A stretch of DNA of 64,000 nt, taken from positions 186,001 to 250,000 of the forward strand of contig NZ_CP039693.1 in the NCBI RefSeq assembly GCF_005145045.1, written 5' to 3'. The stretch comes from Agrobacterium larrymoorei (GTDB lineage Bacteria; Pseudomonadota; Alphaproteobacteria; Rhizobiales; Rhizobiaceae). A program made the position numbers and the translations under genes. Position 1 is the first letter of the stretch, and each line of letters begins with the position of its first letter. The notes beneath the pieces were generated by a model. That model saw nothing but the letters and a program-made list of their open reading frames with translations. It did not search any database and had not been told where the DNA came from. Shown here piece after piece: positions 34,628 to 43,666 of this stretch.

Positions 34628-35040
34628 TACGCCTTCCAGCGACGCGATGCGATCGCGCAGATCCCCTATAACATGCTCGCGCGCGGCAGCCCTTGTTCAC
34701 GTAATCCTTCCGGCTCGCGTGGTTTATGGGAACCGCTTCATGCCGCTATCAATGTTGATGTTCACGTTCTTCCCGCGTCCAACAAGAGTCGAGAGGTGCT
34801 AAATTAGGAATGCAGTCCTCCATTTTTAGCGATTCAAAAGATTCGTAAATTGAATCAGTGAGTAAGACTTGGAACGGTGCTCGGTGACGAGCACAAAATA
34901 AATTTCAGGGGAGCCCGCTTAAATCCTCAGCATCGGCTGTCGTTGCGTGCAAGCTCCGCTGATCGTAGCCCTATATCCAGGGACCATCCTACGCCAATCG
35001 CGCTTATCAATGCTGGAGTTTGAAGAAAGGTAGCAACGAA
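34628..35040. other. Divergent intergenic region between imuA remnant and exonuclease gene
   Basis: About 410 bp. The left 60 bp still show ImuA-like coding text. An inverted repeat GTGCTCG/CGAGCAC with loop GTGA lies at 34877-34894, followed by an A/T-rich stretch. I looked for the LexA box (GTTC-N7-GTTC) expected before an imuAB cassette and did not find one. No gene supported. Confidence 0.45.
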
Positions 35041-35796
35041 GTGGTCGAAGCCAGGGTACGTGTCATCGACCTCGAAACAGGCGGCAACGGCCCGAATGAC
35101 GTTTGCGAGATCGGCTGGCAGGATGTCGTGATCGACCAAACCGGAATATGGCAGGTCACCGATGAACGCGGGGCGCTGTTCGTAAATCCTGGCCGCCCCA
35201 TCTCACCCGACACCATGGCGATCCATCATATCCTAGATGCCCAAGTAGCGGATGCTCCCTTCTGGAAGGAAATAGCATCTACGGTTCTTCGTCCACCCGG
35301 CCGCATCGACGCCTTGGCAGCTCATCGAGCCGCCTTCGAGCAACGTTACTGCACGCCTCGATTTACAGGTGGAACACCCTGGATCTGCACCTGGAAATGT
35401 GCGCTGCGTGTCTGGCCGCAGCTTCCTCGGTTTTCCAACCAGATGCTGCGTTATCAGCGAATGCCCACCGGGCTGGTACATGAAATTGGCCTCCCAGCGC
35501 ATAGGGCGATGCCTGACGCCTACGTCACGGCTCATCATCTCCGCGACATGTTGAACAAAACCTCGCTTGAGGACTGCCTGGCATGGAGCACTGAACCAGG
35601 TCTTTTGCCTCGCGTCCCCGCCGGACCAGATCGAGGAAAACCCTGGGATCGCATCACCATTGAGGCGCTGCAGGCGTTCGTTGCAGATCGGGATGTCGAC
35701 GTTCGCTTCAGTGCACAGACCGAACTGGCTCGACGGATTGAGGACAAGCCATCTCAGAATGCGGAACCGGCGCAAGGGACGCTTGGGTTCGAATGA
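35041..35796 (+). CDS. 3'-5' exonuclease, DnaQ-like (DEDDh family)
   Basis: A 251-residue exonuclease of the DnaQ/epsilon type. Metal ligands are visible: Asp9 and Glu11 in VRVIDLETGG, an Asp/His region in LAAHRAAFEQ, and HRAMPDAYVTAHHL with the catalytic His and Asp. It removes nucleotides from the 3' end of DNA or RNA. The GTG at 35041 has GAAAGG ten bases upstream; a TTG at 35020 is also open. The stop overlaps the next gene by 4 bp. It is not the main replicative proofreader by context; plasmid copies of this family are common in rhizobia. Confidence 0.82.
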   Translation: MVEARVRVIDLETGGNGPNDVCEIGWQDVVIDQTGIWQVTDERGALFVNPGRPISPDTMAIHHILDAQVADAPFWKEIASTVLRPPGRIDALAAHRAAFEQRYCTPRFTGGTPWICTWKCALRVWPQLPRFSNQMLRYQRMPTGLVHEIGLPAHRAMPDAYVTAHHLRDMLNKTSLEDCLAWSTEPGLLPRVPAGPDRGKPWDRITIEALQAFVADRDVDVRFSAQTELARRIEDKPSQNAEPAQGTLGFE

Positions 35797-36113
35797 GCAA
35801 CAAATATCCAGATACGCCCGATGGTCGATACTTCGTCGTAAAAGGACGGCTGTGGCGCCGCAGCAATCCTGCACTCGATGAGCTCAAGCGTTCGGCACTG
35901 ATCAGGGATTTGATGGCTGCGCGCCGGGCAGTTCGCGATGCATCGGCAGGCTCTCAAGCGATGGTCGAAGCCCGACAGAAAGTGGATGGAGCCAAAGTTG
36001 CCCTTGGCGAACGCGGTCCGGTCTGGTGGGACGATGGCGCGCCGGACTACAATCGCCATCTCGCTAGAAACACTCCATACGCAGCCTGGTTCGAACAGTT
36101 GAAAATGGACTGA
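35793..36113 (+). CDS. Conserved hypothetical protein coupled to the exonuclease gene
   Basis: A 106-residue soluble protein beginning MSNKYPDTPDGRYFVVKGRLWR, with a helical centre (LKRSALIRDLMAARRAVRDA) and a conserved-looking end GPVWWDDGAPDYNRHLARNT. I recognise it as a small protein found beside DnaQ-like exonucleases in rhizobia and other proteobacteria, function unknown. It starts inside the exonuclease stop (ATGA), so the two are co-translated. No membrane segment. Confidence 0.72.
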   Translation: MSNKYPDTPDGRYFVVKGRLWRRSNPALDELKRSALIRDLMAARRAVRDASAGSQAMVEARQKVDGAKVALGERGPVWWDDGAPDYNRHLARNTPYAAWFEQLKMD

Positions 36114-36167
36114 GACGTCATCACACCTCGAAAACAGAAATCTAACCCGCTGAGCAAGGTTAAAGGC

Positions 36168-36701
36168 ATGGAATTTGATCTGGCGCGGTTCATCAAAGCG
36201 CGGCAGGACAACTACGCAGAAGCCTTGCAGGAGTTGAGTGACGGACAGAAGAGGTCTCACTGGATGTGGTTCATCTTTCCGCAAATTCACGGACTTGGTC
36301 GATCGGAAACTACTCGCTTTTACGCGATCTCTGGACATTCTGAGGCCGAAGCCTACCTGAAATATCCTGTTTTGGGAGCCCGTTTGGAGGAGTGCACTCG
36401 CTCCATGCTTAGCCATCCCAGCCCAACTGCGCGCGAAATTCTTGGCTCTCCCGACGACCTCAAATTTCATTCCAGCATGACGTTATTTGGCATCGCCGCC
36501 CAGAGTGGTTCGCCGTTCAAGACCGCCCTTCACGTTTTTTACGGAGGTGAAGGCGATCAAGCCACGCTTGCGATCAGACGGTCATCGACTTTTGCAAACG
36601 TTGCGACTTATCGTAGTTCAACCAGGACTCGGCCGCGTGGACGTGCTCGCGCGCACAGCTACTCCAATGGCGTCGCGGTGCCCGAACCAAAATTCCCATA
36701 G
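36168..36701 (+). CDS. DUF1810 family protein with aberrant C-terminal extension
   Basis: Residues 1-137 match DUF1810 proteins: LARFIKARQDNYAEALQEL, SHWMWFIFPQIHGLGRSETT, a YLKYPVLGARLEECT block and the FHSSMTLFGIAAQS motif. DUF1810 proteins normally end soon after the FYGGEGDQATL motif, but this frame runs 40 further residues of Arg/Ser/Thr-rich text that looks non-native, as if the original end was lost by a frameshift near 36577. Function of the family is unknown; it is reported in NADAR/ADP-ribose-related contexts. The ATG at 36168 was chosen by family start. Confidence 0.75.
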   Translation: MEFDLARFIKARQDNYAEALQELSDGQKRSHWMWFIFPQIHGLGRSETTRFYAISGHSEAEAYLKYPVLGARLEECTRSMLSHPSPTAREILGSPDDLKFHSSMTLFGIAAQSGSPFKTALHVFYGGEGDQATLAIRRSSTFANVATYRSSTRTRPRGRARAHSYSNGVAVPEPKFP

Positions 36702-36702
36702 G

Positions 36703-37110
36703 TCAAGGATGCATTTTTGCTCCCTTTACGATCTTATCGACCACCTTCTTTTCGGCTCTAAGTGCCAGTCCTACCAGTTTCGAATCGTCTGGGCCGAACT
36801 GGGCGAACACCTCCCTGTTGGCGGCGTCGTGCCCTGTTGAAAACATCTCCTCAATATAAGCCGAGACTGTGACGTCGCGGTCCAGAGCCCGCCTGAGGAT
36901 CGTGCGCAGCGTATCCTGATCCGAGGCGAGGACCACGATTGGCTGGATCGTCATGGGATTGTAGACATGACCAACTGCATCCCGATATGGTTCGCCGATG
37001 ATCGCTGGTGTCTGAGTGACGATGCCACTGGTCAGGAAGGCGGTGACGTTCAACTTCTGCCAGGTTGCGAGGTCATCGCGGATAACGATTGCGATCTTGG
37101 TGTCAAACAT
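36703..37110 (-). CDS. DUF2000 family protein
   Basis: A 135-residue DUF2000 protein: start MFDTKIAIVIRDDLATWQKL, then NVTAFLTSGI, an IIGEPYRDAVGHVYNPM block (typical YxDA element) and PIVVLASDQDTL. The family has a PTH2-like fold and unknown function, and is often paired with AraC regulators, as here: the AraC gene diverges 100 bp away. I chose the ATG at 37110, with GGAG nine bases upstream; one five codons earlier is possible. Confidence 0.82.
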   Translation of the reverse strand: MFDTKIAIVIRDDLATWQKLNVTAFLTSGIVTQTPAIIGEPYRDAVGHVYNPMTIQPIVVLASDQDTLRTILRRALDRDVTVSAYIEEMFSTGHDAANREVFAQFGPDDSKLVGLALRAEKKVVDKIVKGAKMHP

Positions 37111-37210
37111 GCGGTTGAACTCCATTCAAGGTATCGAGGGACAAGAATACCTAGCTTCGAGCAAGGCGGGCGGTCTTGAACGTTCGTGCAAAGTTGGATT
37201 TGCCGACAGC

Positions 37211-38005
37211 ATGCGTGTCGCCGCGCCCTCACATGGTGTCGAGCGGATCGAAGCCCGGTTTTATGGCAACGCATTTTCTCCGCACCGGCACGACACCTAT
37301 GCGTTTGGACTGACGCTCCACGGCGTACAGACCTTCCGCTACCGCGGCGCCGAACGTTTCAGCAGCCCAGGCAACGTCATCGTGCTGCATCCCGACGAGC
37401 TGCATGATGGCGCTGCAGGTACAGAGGATGGATTGATATATCGGATGATTTATCTGCCTCCCGACCTGATTGGTGCCGTCGATGGTTACCGCCATGCTCT
37501 GCCATTCGTTCCCGATCCGGTGGTTGTCGATGTCGGCCTCTGGCAGGCACTGGCGGAGATTCTTGCCGATCTGAGCGAAGAACCAAGCGACCTGATCATG
37601 GATGACGTCCTGATGCGACTGGCTTCGGGCCTGTCCCGCCAAGCAGGTGCACCGCACAAAAGCATCGCCAAATCGGCGCGGTCGGCTGTTCTTCGTGCCC
37701 GTGACTTTATCGAAGAGCATTGCAACGATATCGTGCGCTCTGAAGCGCTAGAGGTTGCGTCTGGACTGGACCGCTACGAATTGGCCCGCCAGTTTCGCCG
37801 GTTGCTGGGTACCAGCCCGCATCGATACCTCATCATGCGCAAGCTTGAACTGGCGAAACAGTCTATTCTTAATGGCCACGGATTAGCGCAGTCGGCAGCA
37901 GATGCGGGTTTTGCTGACCAGGCACATTTTACCCGGCATTTCCGTAAAGCTTTCGGTATGACGCCAGGAGACTGGGTGGCAATGCGTTCTGCAAGCTTTG
38001 GATAG
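37211..38005 (+). CDS. AraC-family transcriptional regulator
   Basis: A 264-residue regulator. The N-terminal cupin-type sensor domain shows the SPHRHDTYAFGLTLHG motif and NVIVLHPDELHDG; the C-terminal 100 residues have two helix-turn-helix blocks (ALEVASGLDRYELARQFRRL, LAQSAADAGFADQAHFTRHF) followed by KAFGMTPGDW. The ATG at 37211 was chosen because the cupin domain begins shortly after. It diverges from the DUF2000 gene, which is the likely target, and converges with the ene-reductase gene. Confidence 0.88.
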   Translation: MRVAAPSHGVERIEARFYGNAFSPHRHDTYAFGLTLHGVQTFRYRGAERFSSPGNVIVLHPDELHDGAAGTEDGLIYRMIYLPPDLIGAVDGYRHALPFVPDPVVVDVGLWQALAEILADLSEEPSDLIMDDVLMRLASGLSRQAGAPHKSIAKSARSAVLRARDFIEEHCNDIVRSEALEVASGLDRYELARQFRRLLGTSPHRYLIMRKLELAKQSILNGHGLAQSAADAGFADQAHFTRHFRKAFGMTPGDWVAMRSASFG

Positions 38006-38062
38006 GTTCTGATTGTATTCGAACTGCCATCGGACGCGATACAAGCTAATTGAAGGACGGTA

Positions 38063-38085
38063 GCGGGCGAATACGATCCGCCCGC
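38063..38085. terminator. Hairpin between convergent AraC and ene-reductase genes
   Basis: Perfect seven-base arms GCGGGCG and CGCCCGC with a nine-base loop, eight bases before the end of the minus-strand ene-reductase gene and 57 bp after the AraC stop. No long T-run, but the placement between converging genes fits a shared terminator. Confidence 0.55.
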
Positions 38086-38092
38086 TTATGCA

Positions 38093-39160
38093 TCATGCTG
38101 CGTGATTCGCGGGATAGTCGGTGTAACCTTCAGCACCGCCGCCTGCACAAAAGAGATCGGATCTCACGTCATTAAGCGGAGCGCCGGTCTTGAGGCGCTG
38201 CACAAGATCCGGATTTGCGAGCGCCATGACGCCCAGTGCTTCAATATCGGCAAGTCCCGCCCCCACATCAGCACCGATCTGTTCACGCACACGACCGGGG
38301 CGGTTGAGGACTAGAGGTCCATCGAAAGAGCGGCGGATATCTTCTAAGAGCGGATCCTTGCGGGCATACAGGATGTGAATATAGGCCAACCCCATCTTGC
38401 CGAATTCAGCAGCGAGATATCGGTACAAGTCGTCGTTGTCCTGACCTTCGGCGATGCCACCCGTCGCAACACCGGGAGAGAGGCGGATGGCGGTTTTCTG
38501 TGGGCCAATGGCATCGACTACCGCACGCACGACATCAATGGCAAAGCGCGCCCGGTTCTTCATCGTGCCACCGTACTCATCGGCGCGATGGTTGCTGTCC
38601 GGGGCGAGAAACTGGTGTACCAGATAGCCGTTCGCTCCATGGATTTCGACGCCATCTGCACCGGCTTCGATAGCGCGCTTTGCGGCATAGGCAAAATCCG
38701 CAATCGTCTGCTGGACCTCCTCTGTTTCCAGTGCGCGAGGTCGCGGCACGGGCTGCATCCCGCTCATCGTGAACATGGAATCGCCTGACGCGATTGCCGA
38801 AGGTGCAACGGGCTGGCGATGATGTCGCGTGTTATCAGGGTGAGACCGTCTGCCGACATGCATGAGCTGTATGAACAGGCGCCCATCTGACGCATGGACG
38901 GCGTCGGCGACTTTCCGCCAGCCAGCGACATGCTCGTCAGTGTAGATACCAGGGGTAGCCAGGTATCCTTGCCCATCGTCAGACGGCTGGGCTCCTTCGC
39001 TAATCAGAAGCCCGAGCGATGCTCGCTGAGCGTAATATTCCGGCGCGAGGTTGCCAGGTGTTCCGTCGGGCCTTGCGCGGCTGCGGGTCATCGGTGCCAT
39101 GGCCAGACGATGCGGCAGGGTAATCCCGCCAAGTGTGATCGGGCTCCAGATATCGGTCAT
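38093..39160 (-). CDS. Old yellow enzyme family ene-reductase
   Basis: A 355-residue FMN-dependent flavoprotein of the old yellow enzyme family (NemA/alkene reductase). Motifs: HRLAMAPMTRSRA near residue 18, the HVGRRSHPDNT region, GVEIHGANGYLVHQFLAPDSN with FMN- and substrate-binding residues, and ALANPDLVQRLKTGAPLN near the end. It reduces activated C=C bonds of enones, nitro compounds or quinones with NAD(P)H in the cytoplasm. I chose the ATG at 39160. It is convergent with AraC and 89 bp downstream of the NmrA-like gene on the same strand; both may be controlled by the LysR gene at 40234. Confidence 0.92.
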   Translation of the reverse strand: MTDIWSPITLGGITLPHRLAMAPMTRSRARPDGTPGNLAPEYYAQRASLGLLISEGAQPSDDGQGYLATPGIYTDEHVAGWRKVADAVHASDGRLFIQLMHVGRRSHPDNTRHHRQPVAPSAIASGDSMFTMSGMQPVPRPRALETEEVQQTIADFAYAAKRAIEAGADGVEIHGANGYLVHQFLAPDSNHRADEYGGTMKNRARFAIDVVRAVVDAIGPQKTAIRLSPGVATGGIAEGQDNDDLYRYLAAEFGKMGLAYIHILYARKDPLLEDIRRSFDGPLVLNRPGRVREQIGADVGAGLADIEALGVMALANPDLVQRLKTGAPLNDVRSDLFCAGGGAEGYTDYPANHAA

Positions 39161-39249
39161 GAAATTCTCCGGTGAAGGTGTGGGGGTCGCTGGCGAGTCT
39201 CCTCGCCATTTGCATTTCAGCAATTTGGCTTGACCGTTCGTCGGTTAAG

Positions 39250-40119
39250 TCAATTGGCAGACGCAAGGCTCTCCGCAAAGTCACGGTAGCTGTGCAGCGG
39301 GCGGCCCAGCATTTTCACGAGCCGTTCGACGTCCCCTTCACTCGGGATCATGCCGTCGGAAACATACCGTTCTGCCATCAAACGCATTTCATACGCGGTC
39401 CACTTCGGCATGAAGCTCGCCATGTTCTGTTCGAAACCGCTTGGATCGTCACCACCATAGACGATCTCGCGCTCGAGGACTTCGGACCAGATCGCAGCCA
39501 CCTTTGTTCCGGTGAGCGTGTCTGGACCGACAAGATTGATCGTTTCAACTGGCAAGAGTTCGGCGGCCTGATCGCGGCGGATAAGTTCGATTGCCGCGAC
39601 TTCGGCAATATCGCGCGCGTCAACCATTGCAACGCCTTTGGAGCCGATCGGCATCGGATATACGCCGTGATTGATAACGACATCCTTGATCATGATCTCG
39701 TTGTCGATGAAGTAGGTCGGACGCAGGATCGTAGCGCTGAAGCCCATCTCGCTCAGCATACGTTCGCCACCCGCCTTCACAGCAAAATGCGGGACGTTGA
39801 CGGAGTTTTCGGCGTTGAACACCGAGAGATAAACAACGCGTTCGACACCCGCCTCTTTGGCAATGTTAAGGGTGATGAGGGCTTGAGTGAACTCATCACC
39901 TGTTACGGCATTGAGAAGGAACAAGGTGCGGATATCTTTGAATACCGCGCGAATTGCATCGAGGTCGAGCAACTCGCCTTGGGCGATTTCGATGTTCGCA
40001 GGAAAGTTCACTTTTGTGGCGTCGCGGGTCAGCACGCGGACTTTGGCATTGCGCTGAACGAGCTGTTCTACGACGTGACGGCCAACACGGCCGGTGGCAC
40101 CGACTACGAGAATGGTCAT
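39250..40119 (-). CDS. NmrA-like NAD(P)-binding oxidoreductase
   Basis: A 289-residue atypical short-chain dehydrogenase with the N-terminal nucleotide-binding motif MTILVVGATGRVGRHVVEQL (GxxGxxG) and an NmrA-like body (YLSVFNAENSVNVPHFAVKA, then RPTYFIDNEI). Members sense or use NAD(P)H, often as quinone reductases (QorB-like). It lies between the ene-reductase and a divergent LysR regulator, 114 bp between starts, so it is probably induced by that regulator in response to electrophiles or quinones. Confidence 0.87.
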   Translation of the reverse strand: MTILVVGATGRVGRHVVEQLVQRNAKVRVLTRDATKVNFPANIEIAQGELLDLDAIRAVFKDIRTLFLLNAVTGDEFTQALITLNIAKEAGVERVVYLSVFNAENSVNVPHFAVKAGGERMLSEMGFSATILRPTYFIDNEIMIKDVVINHGVYPMPIGSKGVAMVDARDIAEVAAIELIRRDQAAELLPVETINLVGPDTLTGTKVAAIWSEVLEREIVYGGDDPSGFEQNMASFMPKWTAYEMRLMAERYVSDGMIPSEGDVERLVKMLGRPLHSYRDFAESLASAN

Positions 40120-40233
40120 GAATGATACTCCTTGTGAAGCCGCTGGGGCGCTGTTGACATCTAGGAAGTTAGGTGATCCATATTCCTTCCGATAGACGAT
40201 CTTTTGGGACGCATCGTCTCACAGGTGGAACAC

Positions 40234-41124
40234 ATGGATTTGCTCGCACTAGCTGATTTTACCCTCGTTGCTCGGTATGGCGGGTTTGGCAAAGCGGCGC
40301 GCATAGCTGGGCGGCCGAAAGCCACGCTATCCAGACGCGTCGCCGATCTTGAGGCGAGCCTCGATCTCCGGCTCTTCGAAAGGGGGGCACGGGACTTGAA
40401 GCTGACGGAAGAAGGGCGCGCCCTTTTCGAGCGCACGGCGCAGTTACTGACAGAGCTGGAGGAGACGACGACCTCAATTGCTTCAAGGAGCCAGACACCG
40501 CGCGGACGCCTACGCATCAGTGCTCCGCTATTGTTCGCACAGGCAGCCTTGGGAAAGCTGGCAGCGGGTTTCCTGCTGAAGTATCCCGAAATGAGGATCG
40601 AAATTGTCGTGGAGGATCGTCCTGTCGATATGATCGAGGAGGCTTATGATCTCGTTATCCGCGTCAATCCGAAGCCTGACGTCAGTCTCGTCGGCAGAGC
40701 TTTTCTGCATGACCGCCAAGTCGTCGTCGCTGCTCCGAAGCTTGTCTGGCCTGAAGAGGGTCGCGCCATGCCATCGATCGTGCGCGGCTCTGTTGGTGAA
40801 CGAAACAATTGGAAACTCAAGACGGCAAAAGGTCCGATGGAACTCAACGTCATAGCCGTTCTTGGAATGTCTTCCAACACGATGCTGCGGGATGCAGTAC
40901 TTATGGGAGCCGGCGTTGCACGGCTACCGCTCTCTCTGGTCACCAAAGACATCGCCTCTGGTCGTCTCAACCACTGGGGCGATATCGAGGGAGCAGAAAC
41001 GGCGCTATGGGCACTATATCCTTCCCGGCGTCTCCTAAGCGCGCGCGTATCAGCCTTCCTTGATTACCTGAAGGAGGCTTTCCCGCAAGGAAGCCCGGAA
41101 GAACTTGCTGCCTACCTGAACTGA
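40234..41124 (+). CDS. LysR-family regulator, divergent from oxidoreductase genes
   Basis: A 296-residue LysR regulator. The N-terminal winged helix (FTLVARYGGFGKAARIAGRP, then LSRRVADLEASLDLRLFER) is followed by a LysR substrate domain beginning near TPRGRLRISAPLLFAQ. I chose the ATG at 40234, with GGTGGA upstream; an in-frame start ten codons earlier exists. It diverges from the NmrA-like gene, the usual arrangement for LysR control of the neighbour. Confidence 0.88.
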   Translation: MDLLALADFTLVARYGGFGKAARIAGRPKATLSRRVADLEASLDLRLFERGARDLKLTEEGRALFERTAQLLTELEETTTSIASRSQTPRGRLRISAPLLFAQAALGKLAAGFLLKYPEMRIEIVVEDRPVDMIEEAYDLVIRVNPKPDVSLVGRAFLHDRQVVVAAPKLVWPEEGRAMPSIVRGSVGERNNWKLKTAKGPMELNVIAVLGMSSNTMLRDAVLMGAGVARLPLSLVTKDIASGRLNHWGDIEGAETALWALYPSRRLLSARVSAFLDYLKEAFPQGSPEELAAYLN

Positions 41125-41237
41125 CCAAAAGCGTATCTGCGAGACTATCCGATATCGGCCAATGCATCCGCGATCATCCAAAGGGGATCATACACACACC
41201 ACCATTAACGCAAACTAATCGTCCCGACCTCACAGAT

Positions 41238-41540
41238 TCAGTCTTCAGCAAGAGCCCGTTCGTTTGAGGCGTCGTACTTTCGAACATCGCTTTTCATACG
41301 CCTCCTCCATCGGTTCACGAACGCCACGGTGACATCAGAACAAAGATGCGCAGAGAGGGACATCTCATCGGCCCATCGTTCGGCAACAAGCAATCGGCCA
41401 GATTGCTGGTCGTCTATGGCTCGATCGCGAGAGATATTGCCTGGTCTCCGGCGTGCGGCCATGGCGAGAAACTTTAAATCCTCAGTAAACTCGTTGAGAT
41501 CAGCGGGATCGATCTGGACATACCCGACGACAATCAGCAT
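41238..41540 (-). CDS. Antibiotic biosynthesis monooxygenase-type protein (ABM domain)
   Basis: A 100-residue protein of the ABM/quinol monooxygenase family: MLIVVGYVQIDPADLNEF, then a RRRPGNISRDRAIDDQQSG segment and LLVAERWADEMSLSAHLCS, the usual ferredoxin-like dimeric fold. Such enzymes oxidise quinols or aromatic compounds without cofactor. I chose the ATG at 41540. It lies 56 bp after the quinone-type oxidoreductase gene on the same strand, so the two probably form an operon for quinone or aromatic handling. Confidence 0.8.
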   Translation of the reverse strand: MLIVVGYVQIDPADLNEFTEDLKFLAMAARRRPGNISRDRAIDDQQSGRLLVAERWADEMSLSAHLCSDVTVAFVNRWRRRMKSDVRKYDASNERALAED

Positions 41541-41595
41541 TTGGCATTCCTTTGTTGCGATATGCCCCGTCCGTTCCCGGCCGGGACTCACGCCT

Positions 41596-42603
41596 TCAAG
41601 CGTTGACGAGGACGACCTTACCTTGCATGCTTCCCTTGGATGCACGCTCGTGGGCAGCGGCTGCGTTAGCCATTGTGAACGTGCTGTCGATCACAACGCG
41701 GATAGTACCATCATCGAGCAGGCGACCTGCTTTCGCCAGTTGCGCACCGTTGGAACGGACCTGCGTCGTTGAAACGGTGATCCCGCGTCGTTGCGCCTCT
41801 TCGTGGCCAGAGAAACCGAGAGGATTGACCAGATATAACGCGCCGCCCGTTTTGATAACGTCTAGGATCCGCTCCATCTTGGAGCCGCCAACCGCGTCTA
41901 TCACCAAATCAACCTTCTGCGTCACTGTCTCGGCTGACTGCCTGATGTAGTCAATGAACGTATCTGCGCCGAGATCGGACAGAAGGCTTTCGTGCCGTCC
42001 CGAAGCAACTGCAATTACGCGTGCACCCTTCGATTTAGCCAACTGAACAATCAGGTGACCGACACCACCGGCAGCACCATTGACGAGAACTGTTTTTCCC
42101 TGAAGCGGAATCGGTGCATGCTTGAATGCCTGGAAAGGGTTCGGTTCGTCGTGGCCGAGCTCCACGAGAAACTGCCATGCCGTCAACAGTGACATTGGAG
42201 CAGCAGCGGCCTGCGTGTGTTCTATACCTGCCGGTTTCAGCGCGAGATCCGAGGCCGGGGCTTTGACGTATTCCGCATAGGCGTTGCTGCCGCTCATGAG
42301 GTCGTGGGGAAACCGCACCATGCCATATACCTCGTCGCCGACGCCAAACTCCAGCACGTCATCCCCGACTTCGGCAACGATGCCGGGAATATTTGTGCCC
42401 AGGATCAACGGAAAGACTGGGCTGGGGCGCCACTCAGGCGGGAGCGAACGATAGCCGTCCCGTAGATAGAGATCAGGCGGATTGAGGCCTGCAGCATGTA
42501 CCCGGACAAGGACGTCTCCCTTTGCGATAACGGGTCGCGGAGCATCTTCGTAACGCAGAACATCTGGGCCACCAAATTCATGCAGGCGGACTACTTTCAT
42601 CAT
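41596..42603 (-). CDS. Quinone oxidoreductase-like NADP-dependent dehydrogenase (MDR superfamily)
   Basis: A 335-residue zinc-free medium-chain dehydrogenase. N-terminal GroES-like domain ([20 protein letters not shown]) and Rossmann domain with [20 protein letters not shown], near residue 155, are visible; the C-terminus ends in a [20 protein letters not shown] block typical of the family. It reduces quinones or enals with NADPH. Two adjacent ATGs (42603, 42600) are possible starts. The LysR gene at 42700 diverges, 96 bp between starts. Confidence 0.9.
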   Translation of the reverse strand: MMKVVRLHEFGGPDVLRYEDAPRPVIAKGDVLVRVHAAGLNPPDLYLRDGYRSLPPEWRPSPVFPLILGTNIPGIVAEVGDDVLEFGVGDEVYGMVRFPHDLMSGSNAYAEYVKAPASDLALKPAGIEHTQAAAAPMSLLTAWQFLVELGHDEPNPFQAFKHAPIPLQGKTVLVNGAAGGVGHLIVQLAKSKGARVIAVASGRHESLLSDLGADTFIDYIRQSAETVTQKVDLVIDAVGGSKMERILDVIKTGGALYLVNPLGFSGHEEAQRRGITVSTTQVRSNGAQLAKAGRLLDDGTIRVVIDSTFTMANAAAAHERASKGSMQGKVVLVNA

Positions 42604-42699
42604 CTCAGTTATTTCAAACTCGTTCCAATTGTTCGTGCACCACATGTACGAACTTCCGATGAGATTGATAATGACGCTCCATTTCGCTCTAATAGTGCC

Positions 42700-43602
42700 A
42701 TGAAGCAACGAATTGGAATCGATAGGTTGACCGGCTTGATCGCCTTTGCGCGAGCCGGATCGCTGGGCAGCTATACGGCGGGAGCGCGGTCGCTTGCGAT
42801 CTCGCCGTCAGCGGTGAGTAAAAGCGTCCAGCGACTGGAAAGCCACCTTGGCGTTTCGCTGTTCACCCGAACGACGCGATCTCTCACTCTTACCAATGAA
42901 GGCCGTGACCTGCATGAGCGCGCACTACGGCTGTTGCGGGATGCCGAAGACATTGAGCAGGCAGCAAAGTTCGCGCGTTCCGAACCCGCGGGAACGTTGC
43001 GCATTGCCGCTTCCCTGCCGATTGGTCTGCATGTCATTGCACCTGTGTTGCCCCGGTTTCGCCAACGTCATCCGAAAGTTTCGATCGATCTCAGACTGAA
43101 TGATCAGAGGGTGGACCTTATTGAGGAGGGTATAGATCTGGCTGTTCGCATCGGGGATCTTCCCGACTCACAGCTTCGATCACGGAAACTTTCGCCGCAT
43201 CTGCTTTGCTGCTACGCTTCCCCGGAGTATCTGGCTACGAATGGCGCGCCTACCCACCCCGATCATCTTCAGCAGCACCAGACGGTCAACCTGCGCTATC
43301 AGAGCAGCGGGCAGTTATTTCGGTGGCCATTCCAACTCAACGAGCGAGAAATCGAGATCTTGCCGTCGTCCGCAATCATCGTTGATGCGAGCGAGGCTGT
43401 CATAGCAACGATCGCAGCGGGAGCGGGAATAGGAATGGCTACGAGCTTCATGGCGGCTCCATGGGTCAATCGTGGCCAACTGGTCCGCGTACTTTTTAAT
43501 TTTGCCGTGGAGCGTCACAACATAACAGCAGTCTGGCCGGAAAGCCGCCGAACTAACCCTGCCGTACGAGCCTTCTTAAGCATCCTTACGGAAGCACTAT
43601 GA
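42700..43602 (+). CDS. LysR-family regulator
   Basis: A 300-residue LysR regulator. Winged helix: [19 protein letters not shown], then [21 protein letters not shown]; the substrate domain begins near residue 90 ([19 protein letters not shown]). The ATG at 42700 was chosen by family start; a long upstream open frame overlaps the divergent oxidoreductase and is not coding. It probably regulates the oxidoreductase/monooxygenase pair across the shared intergenic region. Confidence 0.88.
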   Translation: MKQRIGIDRLTGLIAFARAGSLGSYTAGARSLAISPSAVSKSVQRLESHLGVSLFTRTTRSLTLTNEGRDLHERALRLLRDAEDIEQAAKFARSEPAGTLRIAASLPIGLHVIAPVLPRFRQRHPKVSIDLRLNDQRVDLIEEGIDLAVRIGDLPDSQLRSRKLSPHLLCCYASPEYLATNGAPTHPDHLQQHQTVNLRYQSSGQLFRWPFQLNEREIEILPSSAIIVDASEAVIATIAAGAGIGMATSFMAAPWVNRGQLVRVLFNFAVERHNITAVWPESRRTNPAVRAFLSILTEAL

Positions 43603-43666
43603 CTTTACGTCGATAGCCTTCGACGTGCTCGTTTACGTGAATGCACTGGAACACCATCTCTGCAGA

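Noticed and set aside
34877..34894. 18-bp inverted repeat GTGCTCG/CGAGCAC considered as a second tra box
   Set aside because: Does not resemble the dyad at 13609 or the Ti consensus beyond the GTGC/GCAC ends, and no transfer gene starts next to it.
34690..35040. Search for a LexA box before imuA
   Set aside because: GTTC pairs occur (for example near 34760) but not with seven-base spacing, so no box is claimed.
39172..40125. 317-codon plus-strand open frame over the NmrA-like gene
   Set aside because: Antisense shadow of a gene with clear cofactor motifs; no family match.
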